Shown here piece after piece: positions 1 through 6,794 of a stretch of DNA of 21,566 nucleotides. Both the position numbers and the translations under genes were made by a program. The notes below the pieces were generated by a model. It was given only the letters and a program-made list of their open reading frames with translations. It was not told the origin of the DNA and made no database searches. Position 1 is the first letter of the stretch; each line of letters starts with the position of its first letter. This DNA comes from SPGG2 sp964194625 (GTDB taxonomy: Bacteria > Pseudomonadota > Gammaproteobacteria > Acidiferrobacterales > SPGG2), in the NCBI GenBank assembly GCA_964194625.1, contig CAXMNC010000275.1, forward strand, positions 1 through 21,566, in the 5' to 3' direction.

Positions 1-395
1 TGGAGCCCATGCTAGCTGGCACGTTGGCGGCAGTGCTTACAACGTGGGTCACATTCGTCCCGTGTTTCCTCTGGATCTTCCTTGGCGCACCTTATATAGA
101 GATGTTGCGCGGCAACGTATCTCTAAACTCTGCTATGTCTGGCATTTCGGCGGCAGTGGTGGGTGTGATAGCAAGTCTCGCTGTGTGGTTTGTCTTACAC
201 ATAGTGTTCGCAAATCTGGACGAGGTGCACGCGCTTGGCGCGAGTCTACCGCTACCAGTTTGGTCCACGATTGATCCCGCATCGCTCACGCTAGCGGTTG
301 CCGCTTTGGTCGCGATTTTTCGTTACAAGATTGGAATAATCCCAACTCTGATCGCCAGCGCTGCCATTGGGATGCTCTATCAGCTTGCGATATAG
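1..395 (+). CDS. chrA: ChrA-family chromate transporter, C-terminal end (partial)
   Basis: The reading frame is open to the left window edge, so the Met at position 9 is only an internal codon and the gene begins outside the window. About 130 residues remain. They are very hydrophobic, with three to four membrane segments. The stretch TWVTFVPCFLWIFLGAPYIE followed by AAVVGVIASLAVWF is typical of the C-terminal half of ChrA (CHR family) proteins, inner-membrane carriers that export chromate or related oxyanions. The protein ends with a short helix-rich tail and a TAG at 393-395, 8 bp before the convergent amidotransferase gene ends. No function in nitrogen metabolism is implied; it is probably the unrelated neighbour of the cluster. 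Family assignment is from sequence pattern only. Confidence 0.85.
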   Translation, partial: EPMLAGTLAAVLTTWVTFVPCFLWIFLGAPYIEMLRGNVSLNSAMSGISAAVVGVIASLAVWFVLHIVFANLDEVHALGASLPLPVWSTIDPASLTLAVAALVAIFRYKIGIIPTLIASAAIGMLYQLAI

Positions 396-403
396 AAAAA
401 CAC

Positions 404-1132
404 TTAACTCGCAGCCGACCGTTGTACTAAGCCCATAAAATTGTCATAAAGCTGCCGTGCCATACGCTGACATTCTGGCATATGTTGTTTGGCTTCGGCG
501 TCAAGCTTAGGTACGGCGTCATCGCCCAGCACTGCCACCAGGCCTCCTCGATAGTCGTCGTAATTGCCCCATTCAGTTACCGTTTCCGCGGTCAGCTCCA
601 TATGGTATTGGATGCCATAAGCGGTGTGTGTCGCCCGGAATGCTTGTATTTTGCAGTTAGGGGTCTCGGCAAGTATAGGCATGTCCGATGGTAGTCGTTT
701 GATCTCCGCCCCATGCCAATGCAAGGTCTTGTAGACGGGATCCAAGTTTTCGAACAGCGGGTCGGTTTTGCCAGCCTCGGTCAGGGCGACATCGAACAAG
801 CCAAATTCTGCTTTGTCCATGCGCCCGACCTCACCGCCGAGCGCATCCGCTAGCAGTTGGGCCCCCAGACAGAAAGCCATCACCGGCATTCGCCGATCTC
901 GGACCGCTTCGCGTATCCACACTTTTTCTTCGATAAGCCAGGGAAACTCATCTTCCTGCCAAGTATCTTGGGGTCCACCCATGATCCAAAGTACATCGTA
1001 GTCATCAGGGCGTGGTATCTGTTCGCCACGCTCGACCCGAACTGATTTGCAAGAAATCCCGTCGGCTTCGAAGTACTCGCCAAAGGCACCGGCATGATCG
1101 ACCGGTGAGTGTTGCAGTATCAGTGCACGCAC
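404..1132 (-). CDS. Class-I glutamine amidotransferase-like protein (GMP-synthase-type GATase1 fold)
   Basis: A 242-residue cytoplasmic protein with the complete GATase1 triad: nucleophile Cys88 in FCLGAQLLA, and His177 and Glu179 in YGIQYHMEL. The oxyanion-loop segment WIMGGPQDTW precedes them. Free-standing members of this family hydrolyse glutamine or gamma-glutamyl bonds; the distant relative PuuD cleaves gamma-glutamyl-GABA in putrescine breakdown. The start is GTG at 1132; no clear Shine-Dalgarno site is visible. The 56-residue gene ends only 16 bp upstream, so translation may be coupled. It is last in a minus-strand run with the ureohydrolase. Given the GS-like ligase and APC permease nearby, a gamma-glutamyl-amine hydrolase role is possible. 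The sequence looks closer to GMP-synthase-like amidotransferases than to PuuD, so the substrate stays open. Confidence 0.85.
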   Translation of the reverse strand: MRALILQHSPVDHAGAFGEYFEADGISCKSVRVERGEQIPRPDDYDVLWIMGGPQDTWQEDEFPWLIEEKVWIREAVRDRRMPVMAFCLGAQLLADALGGEVGRMDKAEFGLFDVALTEAGKTDPLFENLDPVYKTLHWHGAEIKRLPSDMPILAETPNCKIQAFRATHTAYGIQYHMELTAETVTEWGNYDDYRGGLVAVLGDDAVPKLDAEAKQHMPECQRMARQLYDNFMGLVQRSAAS

Positions 1133-1148
1133 GATTTAGTGGGTTTGA

Positions 1149-1319
1149 TTAAACGCAAGCGAAGGGGAAGGGCGCTACTAACACCAAGAGATGATCAGCC
1201 CCCGTGACTAGATGCCAAAAACCGACGGCATCAGAGGTATGTGCTATTGCCGACGGTGCAAACATCGCCAGGGTTAGTGCAATGCCGATTCTGAAACTAT
1301 GGGAAGTGCATTTTCTCAT
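1149..1319 (-). CDS. Small HupE/UreJ-like membrane protein, 56 residues
   Basis: A short gene between the ureohydrolase and the amidotransferase. It starts at ATG 1319, with a GGAGG-type site about 8 nt upstream, and ends at TAA 1149-1151. The translation has a basic start (MRK), a hydrophobic core and a plausible signal-peptidase site after APSAIA. The predicted mature part begins HTSDAVGFWH and continues into LVTGADHLLVLVAPF. The pattern H-x6-8-H-L-x3-DHLL is characteristic of HupE/UreJ proteins, which are linked to nickel or cobalt uptake, and of small uncharacterised relatives. Full-length HupE has about 190 residues, so this is either a genuine mini-family member or a truncated remnant. 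A nickel link would fit the adjacent metal-dependent ureohydrolase, but that is inference. The gene call rests on the Shine-Dalgarno site and the signal-peptide-like start. Confidence 0.62.
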   Translation of the reverse strand: MRKCTSHSFRIGIALTLAMFAPSAIAHTSDAVGFWHLVTGADHLLVLVAPFPFACV

Positions 1320-1346
1320 TTGTCCGTCCTCCGATCGAGATTATAG

Positions 1347-2531
1347 TTAGTCCTGCGTAACTTTGGCGCGGTGGCCAAGTTTGCCTTCGACCACCATCGT
1401 ACCCAGTACGTCGAGCATCACCCGGCACGCAAGTTGTGACGTATTGTCATTGACATCGTAGGGTGGTGAAACCTCTACCACCTCCATGCCACACAGGCCT
1501 TCGCGCGCAATCAAACGTACGATCTCGAACGCCTCACGTGGCAGCAATCCACCTGGCTCGGGCGTGCCGGTACCCGGCGCAAACCCAGGATCAATGGAGT
1601 CAATGTCAAATGACAGAAAGACCGCTTTTGCATCTTTCCATGCCAATTCGAGTGCGCGTTCCGCTGCCCCCTTTGCTCCCAGTTCCTCGATGTCGGTCAT
1701 GGTCAGCACGCTAGATCCGCGTTCGCGGGCGACTTCGGAACCTCGACGCGAGCCATACCAACCGCCGATACCCATCTGCACCAGATTCTTTGGCGGACAA
1801 TTCGCCAATCCGACGTCGTGCATATGGCTATGGTCGCGATGTGAGGTAGGCAATTCCACGCTTTCATGGGCATTGGTTGTCCAAAACCAGGGAGTTGTGT
1901 GCATGCGCTCATCCATGTCCATATCCTGCATGTCGATATGCCGGTCGATATGGATGATGCCAACGTTACCGTCGATGTGCGGCGCAATTCCGCGGACATT
2001 TGGATAACCAAGGCTATGATCGCCACCGCAGAGAATAGGAAATGCGCCCGAAGTAAACACATGTGAAACGGCCTTCGATACTTGATCGAAGGTTTTTTCT
2101 ATGTTGCCGGGAATTACGAAAATGTCGCCCGCATCACAGAGGTCGAGTTCTTCAAACAGATCGACGGCCCCATCTACCGAATAGCCGTCATAGACTGCCG
2201 ATATGCGTCGCACCCCCTGCGGTCCAAAACGCGCGCCCGGTCGGTAGGTGGTTCCGGTATCGAACGGAATGCCGACAAACGCTGCTTCATAATCGCCCAC
2301 CTTTCGAATGTCTTCACAATACGTTGCCTTCAAAAAGGTGTTGATGCCAGCGAATGCTGGTTGGTGGCCCCGGCTGAACAGCGAGATGGTCCGGTCGTTG
2401 ACAGACTCGGCTGCCTCAAGGCCGAGCTCAAGCGATCGCTTAATTTCCTCCTGTTGTTTTTTTTGCGAGATTTTCTTGAGGCGTTTGAGGTTGCGATTAC
2501 CGCGAAACTCACCTGTCTTGGGATCTGGCAT
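1347..2531 (-). CDS. Agmatinase/arginase-family ureohydrolase, guanidine-hydrolase (GdmH)-like
   Basis: A 394-residue ureohydrolase. All six metal ligands are visible: His172 (GGDHS), Asp196-x-His198-x-Asp200 (DRHID), and Asp309-x-Asp311 (SFDID). A substrate-loop motif DTGTTYRPGARFGP lies at about 91-104. The family hydrolyses guanidino compounds to urea plus an amine or ammonia. The 70-residue N-terminal extension with SLFSRG and TFLKATYCED, plus DERMHTTPWF after the metal site, resemble the cyanobacterial nickel-dependent guanidine hydrolase more than E. coli SpeB. However, the loop reads GTGTPEPGG, where from memory GdmH has Trp for the second Thr, so agmatine or another guanidino acid remains possible. 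A His-rich insert (His231, 234, 236, 238) may bind metal. The start was set at ATG 2531, 5 nt after GGAGG, rather than the TTG at 2543. Confidence 0.85.
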   Translation of the reverse strand: MPDPKTGEFRGNRNLKRLKKISQKKQQEEIKRSLELGLEAAESVNDRTISLFSRGHQPAFAGINTFLKATYCEDIRKVGDYEAAFVGIPFDTGTTYRPGARFGPQGVRRISAVYDGYSVDGAVDLFEELDLCDAGDIFVIPGNIEKTFDQVSKAVSHVFTSGAFPILCGGDHSLGYPNVRGIAPHIDGNVGIIHIDRHIDMQDMDMDERMHTTPWFWTTNAHESVELPTSHRDHSHMHDVGLANCPPKNLVQMGIGGWYGSRRGSEVARERGSSVLTMTDIEELGAKGAAERALELAWKDAKAVFLSFDIDSIDPGFAPGTGTPEPGGLLPREAFEIVRLIAREGLCGMEVVEVSPPYDVNDNTSQLACRVMLDVLGTMVVEGKLGHRAKVTQD

Positions 2532-2615
2532 CGTCTCCTCCAAGGGAGTTTGGTGTTTTGAGTCGAGACTGTGCAGCTAATGTATCTCGCTATACACGCC
2601 GTCTCATTTCTTGTC

Positions 2616-2643
2616 TTTATACAGAATAAAACTTTTTAGTAAA
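2616..2643 (-). promoter_or_regulatory. Candidate sigma70 promoter for the ureohydrolase
   Basis: On the minus strand a -35-like TTTACT (2643-2638) and a -10 TATAAA (2621-2616) are separated by 16 bp in the AT-rich 157-bp gap upstream of the ureohydrolase. This would give a leader of about 80 nt. The -35 box is a 4/6 match and the -10 box 5/6, so support is moderate. The gap suggests the ureohydrolase can be transcribed apart from DUF1116 and the GrlR-like gene. I looked for a guanidine riboswitch here and did not recognise one. Confidence 0.4.
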
Positions 2644-2688
2644 AGGCTTAGCAAACGTATCGGTAATACAAAAAGAAAAAATAGCGAA

Positions 2689-3063
2689 CTAAGACGGTTG
2701 CATGCGTCTGATTAGTCTTAAGGACCACTGGCGATCTGGATCATCAATCCGTTGCGCAGAGAACTGCAAGACCTCACGATCCACATGGTGATCGAGCTTA
2801 CCCGAGAGCCTTATGCGGAAACTTCTATCCGGCCCAAAACTTGGATGCGTGTCATCCGCGTAGTGAACAACCTCTACGTCGCCGGTTACGCTATAGTTCT
2901 CGACTGTATAGTCCCCAGCATACACGTAGTTTCTATCGCCACCGAGAATCCGACCGCCCTCGAAGAAATCTCCAAATACCCGACGTGGTTGAAAAACAAA
3001 CACACCGGCACTGATTCCACCCTTAGGCGACATTACCTCGACTGACCACAGTCCCTCGAGCAT
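2689..3063 (-). CDS. GrlR-family small protein
   Basis: A 124-residue soluble protein. The start MLEGLWSVEV, then GVFVFQPRRVFG, GGDRNYVYAGDY and the repeated beta-strand pattern VTGDVEVVHY match the GrlR fold, a lipocalin-like small beta-barrel. GrlR of enteropathogenic E. coli sequesters the activator GrlA of a type III secretion system, but many relatives occur outside such systems with no known role. No GrlA or secretion gene is in the window. The start is taken at ATG 3063; the TTG immediately before it is less likely because family members begin with MLEGLW. The gene lies 34 bp downstream of DUF1116, probably in the same transcript. A role as a small-ligand sensor or partner protein for the neighbouring catabolic genes is only a guess. 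Confidence 0.7.
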   Translation of the reverse strand: MLEGLWSVEVMSPKGGISAGVFVFQPRRVFGDFFEGGRILGGDRNYVYAGDYTVENYSVTGDVEVVHYADDTHPSFGPDRSFRIRLSGKLDHHVDREVLQFSAQRIDDPDRQWSLRLIRRMQPS

Positions 3064-3097
3064 CAACTTCTAGCACTCCGTCGCATCTCGGATGTGT

Positions 3098-4345
3098 TCA
3101 TCCGTACTTGGCATCATAGGCCTTCTTAGCTGCTTCAAAGCATGCCAGGGGTGCCCTCACTACACCAGCGCCGATCTGCCCACCATTACGGCCGGCGATC
3201 CCGATATCCATGGCCGGCAGGATTCCGGTTTCGATAACACGAAATATGTCGATACCGGTTGGTGTGCCACGATAACTCAGAAACGGAATGTGAAAGTCCG
3301 AATTCTCACCGACAGTAATCTCGTACAGTTCGCGGTTGCGAACCACCATGGCCTCCGGCGATCCACCTTGATATTGCTGCAATGGAAACGCCGCTGCCTG
3401 GGCAAACCCGCCGAGACCGACCGTCTCCGCGATGATGCTTTCACCGCCCATCCAGGCAATTTCATCTTCGCTATGCCCTTCGAACAATTTCGCCTGCACC
3501 GTCGCGTGGGGACCTGTAAACCACTGTTTGCCGAGCCCACTCACGCGTATCGCGAAATTACGACAGTTGAATGCCATCGCCGACACCATACTAGAACCCT
3601 CTATGCTGTGAGCCGCGTCGGCCATGGACTTGGCGGCTGCCATCGACAGGCGAAGAAAAAAATAGTGATCTTCAGTCATCGCCTGTAACGCTGATTTCAC
3701 CGTCTCGCGTTTGCTCGCAGCCAGCTCGAGTAAATGGGGAAACAACTCGCGCGCAAATAGCATCGATGCCGCCGTATTGCGGCTGTGCAATTCATCGCCC
3801 ATGTGTAGGGCGCGTCGCATGATCGGCTTTAGGGCGATACCGCCACTGGCGCGAATCGCCTCGCCGATGACAGGGGCCACCGCGTTCTGAATAAAGAGCA
3901 ATCGCTCATGAACACCTTCGTCGTAGACGCCGTAGTTCAGGCGCCTCGGATTAGTGCCCTCATAGATGTTGCAGTAGCCGATATTATTGTAAGTGGTGTT
4001 TTCAACCACGAATACAGGCATGGACGCGGTATAGATGCCGGCCAGCGAACCCACTGCCCCATAATCATGGCAACCATCTACCCGGATCTCCGCTGCTGCC
4101 AACTTGTGTTCGGCGTCCTCGCGGCTGGCCGCGAGTCCCTCGAACAAGGCACCGCCGAGTATTGCGTCACGTTGGCCACCGGTGTAATCGGACCACGCCA
4201 TGGGTGGACCAGATGTGAGTATGGTCTCACGCGTCATCCCCGGGAGCACGTCAATGGCCGGCACTACATCCTTGACCACCGGATCGGACGTACACAGCCG
4301 CTCAAAGGCAGCTTTGTTGGCTTTTTCTCGCTTCGGCTGGGCCAT
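3098..4345 (-). CDS. DUF1116 protein (AllG/YlbE-like, carbamoyltransferase component)
   Basis: A 415-residue protein with an AGGAGG site 6 nt before ATG 4345. Segments such as RVDGCHDYGAVGSLAGIYT, MPVFVVEN, LHMGDELHSRN and GRNGGQIGAGVVRAPL mark it as DUF1116. In E. coli the DUF1116 protein AllG (formerly YlbE) works with AllF (FdrA) and AllH as oxamic transcarbamylase, converting oxalurate and phosphate to oxamate and carbamoyl phosphate in allantoin breakdown. No FdrA-like or AllH-like gene is in the window, so this copy either acts alone or partners lie elsewhere. It is transcribed divergently from the TetR gene across a 190-bp gap and is probably repressed by that regulator. Its GrlR-like and ureohydrolase neighbours suggest a ureido- or guanidino-compound substrate. 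Family call is firm; reaction is inferred. Confidence 0.8.
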   Translation of the reverse strand: MAQPKREKANKAAFERLCTSDPVVKDVVPAIDVLPGMTRETILTSGPPMAWSDYTGGQRDAILGGALFEGLAASREDAEHKLAAAEIRVDGCHDYGAVGSLAGIYTASMPVFVVENTTYNNIGYCNIYEGTNPRRLNYGVYDEGVHERLLFIQNAVAPVIGEAIRASGGIALKPIMRRALHMGDELHSRNTAASMLFARELFPHLLELAASKRETVKSALQAMTEDHYFFLRLSMAAAKSMADAAHSIEGSSMVSAMAFNCRNFAIRVSGLGKQWFTGPHATVQAKLFEGHSEDEIAWMGGESIIAETVGLGGFAQAAAFPLQQYQGGSPEAMVVRNRELYEITVGENSDFHIPFLSYRGTPTGIDIFRVIETGILPAMDIGIAGRNGGQIGAGVVRAPLACFEAAKKAYDAKYG

Positions 4346-4504
4346 AAACGTCCTCCTAATGTAAGTGTGGTGACGCTAGTTTGCGGGCCGCAGATCGGGC
4401 AGGCAAGGCGACCCGCCAGCGGTAACTCATGCCGACCCAGTTCGGTCGGTTGGGGTGGCGCTGATGTTGCAGTTGCGTGCATTGCGGGTGTATGGTCATA
4501 GCGT

Positions 4505-4518
4505 TTACTTGTGAGTAA
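4505..4518. promoter_or_regulatory. Inverted repeat in the DUF1116/TetR divergent region, candidate TetR operator
   Basis: Within the 190-bp divergent gap (4346-4535) there is an inverted repeat TTACT-TGTG-AGTAA, 18 bp before the TetR start. TetR-family proteins bind such short palindromes next to their own gene and a divergent target. The arms are only 5 bp, so chance is not excluded. The rest of the gap is unremarkable and I see no strong -35/-10 pair. Confidence 0.4.
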
Positions 4519-4535
4519 TTTAGCGAATTGTGCCG

Positions 4536-5216
4536 ATGGCTGCAGGAAGTCTCCAAGGTCGAAAGCAACAAACGAATGAGCACTTTACCCGTGCCGATGA
4601 ATTGATGTCGGCCGCGCTCGACTTATTTGCGGAACGTGATTTCGCGTCCGTCACTATAAAGGACATTGCACATGCTATCGGCGTCAACACCGCCCTGATT
4701 TATTATTACTTCGAAAGTAAAGAAGATTTGTTTCGTGCCACCGTCGAAAATGCGGTCGTTCGAGCGCTAGACAACTACAAGACCCTGCGTGAAAAACATG
4801 ATGATCCAGTCGATCTTATCAACGACTGGTTTTATAACAATCTGCAGTTGTCCGATCCGATTCGCAAATTAGTCAAGACTATGCTCGACTATTCGAGTTC
4901 GCGTATCAACTTTCCTTCCGTCGATCGCCTCATCAAGCAGTTCTATGACGAAGAGTGCAGTATTCTTTCGGACAGCATCCGCCGAGGTATCGCGGTCGGC
5001 ACATTCAAACCGGCCGACGCCGACCGGCTCGCGCTATTTGTTTCGACCCATCTTGACGGAATCATGGTAGCGGCAATGATTCGCCCGGAGTTCGACCTTA
5101 GCGCAGCCATCGCTGACCTCAGAGACCTCCTATGGCAGCATCTCGGCGTATCGGAATCAGCTGATCCCAGGACCGCGGGTTCCGATCACCTGCGCTCGCC
5201 CGGGGCTGGTATTTGA
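4536..5216 (+). CDS. TetR/AcrR-family transcriptional regulator
   Basis: A 226-residue repressor-type protein. The N-terminal TetR domain is clear: an amphipathic helix DELMSAALDLFAERDF, then the helix-turn-helix at about 39-60 (VTIKDIAHAIGVNTALIYYYF) and SKEDLF. Residues 75-205 form the all-helical ligand-binding half, which I cannot tie to a ligand. The start is uncertain: ATG 4536 or GTG 4530, neither with a clear Shine-Dalgarno site. Its position between divergent DUF1116 and the downstream GS-like operon makes it the likely local regulator of both. Candidate operators are the inverted repeat just upstream and the 16-bp palindrome at 5280-5295. The last 20 or so codons, after the conserved domain, are low in recognisable structure and overlap one arm of a 10-bp inverted repeat. 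Confidence 0.88.
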   Translation: MAAGSLQGRKQQTNEHFTRADELMSAALDLFAERDFASVTIKDIAHAIGVNTALIYYYFESKEDLFRATVENAVVRALDNYKTLREKHDDPVDLINDWFYNNLQLSDPIRKLVKTMLDYSSSRINFPSVDRLIKQFYDEECSILSDSIRRGIAVGTFKPADADRLALFVSTHLDGIMVAAMIRPEFDLSAAIADLRDLLWQHLGVSESADPRTAGSDHLRSPGAGI

Positions 5217-5230
5217 CCCCCCTGGGATCA
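5162..5230. repeat. 10-bp perfect inverted repeat across the TetR stop codon
   Basis: TGATCCCAGG at 5162-5171 is exactly mirrored by CCTGGGATCA at 5221-5230, with a 49-nt GC-rich interval containing the end of the TetR reading frame. It could form the base of an RNA structure that ends or attenuates the TetR transcript. There is no T-run after it, so it is not a classical intrinsic terminator. Confidence 0.45.
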
Positions 5231-5255
5231 ACCCCATGTTACTAGGCGAGGATAT

Positions 5256-5284
5256 TTGATTGCCGATTATAACTGAATTTTAAT
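5256..5284 (+). promoter_or_regulatory. Candidate sigma70 promoter of the GS-like operon
   Basis: TTGATT (5256-5261) and TTTAAT (5279-5284) are spaced by exactly 17 bp, upstream of the GS-like gene. Matches to consensus are 4/6 and 5/6. The -10 box overlaps the 16-bp palindrome that follows, which is the usual arrangement for repressor occlusion. Confidence 0.45.
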
Positions 5285-5295
5285 TGTACAATTAA
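5280..5295. promoter_or_regulatory. Perfect 16-bp palindrome, candidate repressor operator
   Basis: TTAATTGTACAATTAA is perfectly self-complementary over 16 bp. It sits 53 bp before the chosen start of the GS-like gene and on the predicted -10 box. A dimeric repressor, most simply the TetR protein encoded just upstream, could bind here. The AT-rich surroundings raise the chance of incidental palindromes, but 16 perfect bases at a promoter is notable. Confidence 0.55.
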
Positions 5296-5347
5296 TTAAA
5301 ATCAGGCAAAATAGCTGACAATAACGATGCTCGGGAGCACAACCCCA

Positions 5348-6781
5348 ATGGCAAAACCGAGTACTGCCACGACCATCACAGGGTCAAAGAGTCAACCGCA
5401 TCTGTCGCAGGCGGCCTTGATCGACAAAGGGGTGAAGTATTGTCTGTCCTCTTATGTCGATGTCCACGGCATCGCCAAGGCGAAGACCGTCCCGATCCAC
5501 CATTTCGATCGCATGATGCGTGGTTCGGAGCTATTCACCGGGGCCGCGCTCGACGGATTGGGCCAAGGGCCCGAGGACGATGAACTCGCCATTCACCCCG
5601 ATCTAAGTGCGGTAACGATTCTGCCTTGGCGCCCCGAGGTGGCATGGGCGCCGGGTAATCTCAAGTATCACGATGAACCGTGGCCTATGTGCTCACGGAC
5701 GATACTTGAACAGCAGGTGCAACGAGCGGCGAACATGGGGTTTCGTTTCAATCTTGGCATCGAGTGTGAGATTTTCCTTGTTAGGCGGGAAGGCGATCAG
5801 GTGTTGCCCGCCAATGCGCAAGATGTCCTGGCCAAGGCTGCCTATGACGTAATCGGATTGCTCGAGAACCTCGAATGGTTGGACGAGATAGTTAGATGCA
5901 TGGATGAACTTGGTTGGGAGGTTCATTCGTTTGACCACGAAGACGCCAATAGCCAGTTCGAGTTTGATTTCGCCTACGCGGATGTCATGACGATGGCTGA
6001 CCGCTACGTGCTATGGCGTATGATGGCCAAAGAGATTTCCCGTAGGCACGGATTTGAAGCGACCTTCATGCCCAAGCCTTACTCGGATCGAACCGGTAGC
6101 GGTGCCCATTTCAATATGTCCATAGAGTCAATTGATACCGGCGACAATCTGTTCGGCGATTCTTCAGATAAGCGTAACTGTGGTTCGTCCAAGCTCGCAT
6201 ACCAATTTTTGGCCGGTATCTTGGATCACGCCGCGGCTGTGGTTGCCACCACCTGTCCGTCCGTGAACTCCTACAAACGCTTGGTCAAGACCGGCTCCAT
6301 GACGGGCTACACGTGGGCGCCCATCTTTATTTCTTATGGCGGCAATAACCGCACGCACATGCTGCGCGTACCTAAAATACGACCGGAAATCGAAGGCGGT
6401 GGACCAAAGAGAGGCGAGACCTATCTGTCGTCGGCCCGTATCGAGTGCCGCGCCGTTGATTCATGCATGAACCCCTATCTGGGCGCAGCCATGATGCTTG
6501 CGGCTGGCCTCGACGGCATCGAGCGTGATCTTGATCCGGGCGATCCGATCGATGTCAACATGTACGAATTGAGCGATCAGGAGCTCGCGGCTCGAAATGT
6601 CAAACTCCTGCCGCGCACCTTGCTCGAGGCGGTCGAGGCGTTTGGCCGAGACCCGCTCGGTACCAGAGTTATGGGTGAAGAACTGGCTCAATCGTTTATC
6701 GATTTGAAAACCAAAGAGTGGTGGGACTATCATAATAGCGTGTCGACTTGGGAGTTGGATAACTATCTGACAAAATACTAG
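5348..6781 (+). CDS. Glutamine-synthetase-family ligase (GlnT-like; probable gamma-glutamyl-amine synthetase)
   Basis: A 477-residue GS-fold enzyme. Family landmarks in order: metal-binding Glu139/Glu141 (GIECEIFL), DHEDANSQFEF, the FMPKPYSDRTGSGAHFNMS loop, NSYKRLVKTG, GGNNRTHMLR (ATP and glutamate site) and the C-terminal RIECRAVDSCMNPYLGAAMM. In place of the HxH of GlnA the loop has His-Phe-Asn, as in the other GlnT-type copy here. Such enzymes activate glutamate with ATP and often add amines rather than ammonia. Tyr406 in VNMYELSDQE matches the position of the adenylylated Tyr of enteric GlnA. The start ATG 5348 was chosen because GGAG lies 10-11 nt upstream; ATG 5327 has no such site. 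It is the first gene of an operon with a phosphoesterase, permease and nucleotidyltransferase. The amine acceptor cannot be read from sequence. Confidence 0.85.
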   Translation: MAKPSTATTITGSKSQPHLSQAALIDKGVKYCLSSYVDVHGIAKAKTVPIHHFDRMMRGSELFTGAALDGLGQGPEDDELAIHPDLSAVTILPWRPEVAWAPGNLKYHDEPWPMCSRTILEQQVQRAANMGFRFNLGIECEIFLVRREGDQVLPANAQDVLAKAAYDVIGLLENLEWLDEIVRCMDELGWEVHSFDHEDANSQFEFDFAYADVMTMADRYVLWRMMAKEISRRHGFEATFMPKPYSDRTGSGAHFNMSIESIDTGDNLFGDSSDKRNCGSSKLAYQFLAGILDHAAAVVATTCPSVNSYKRLVKTGSMTGYTWAPIFISYGGNNRTHMLRVPKIRPEIEGGGPKRGETYLSSARIECRAVDSCMNPYLGAAMMLAAGLDGIERDLDPGDPIDVNMYELSDQELAARNVKLLPRTLLEAVEAFGRDPLGTRVMGEELAQSFIDLKTKEWWDYHNSVSTWELDNYLTKY

Positions 6782-6794
6782 GAGTAGGTGACCA

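Noticed and set aside
1486..2007. Long plus-strand open frame opposite the ureohydrolase (173 residues)
   Set aside because: It is the antisense shadow of a clear ureohydrolase with all metal ligands, and its composition (Ser/Arg/Pro-rich, no motif) is not protein-like.
2532..2543. Upstream TTG start for the ureohydrolase
   Set aside because: The GGAGG site overlaps this extension and is ideally placed for the ATG at 2531.
2544..2688. Guanidine riboswitch ahead of the ureohydrolase
   Set aside because: One ACGG is present in the leader, but no paired hairpins with ACGR loops or ykkC core could be recognised by eye.
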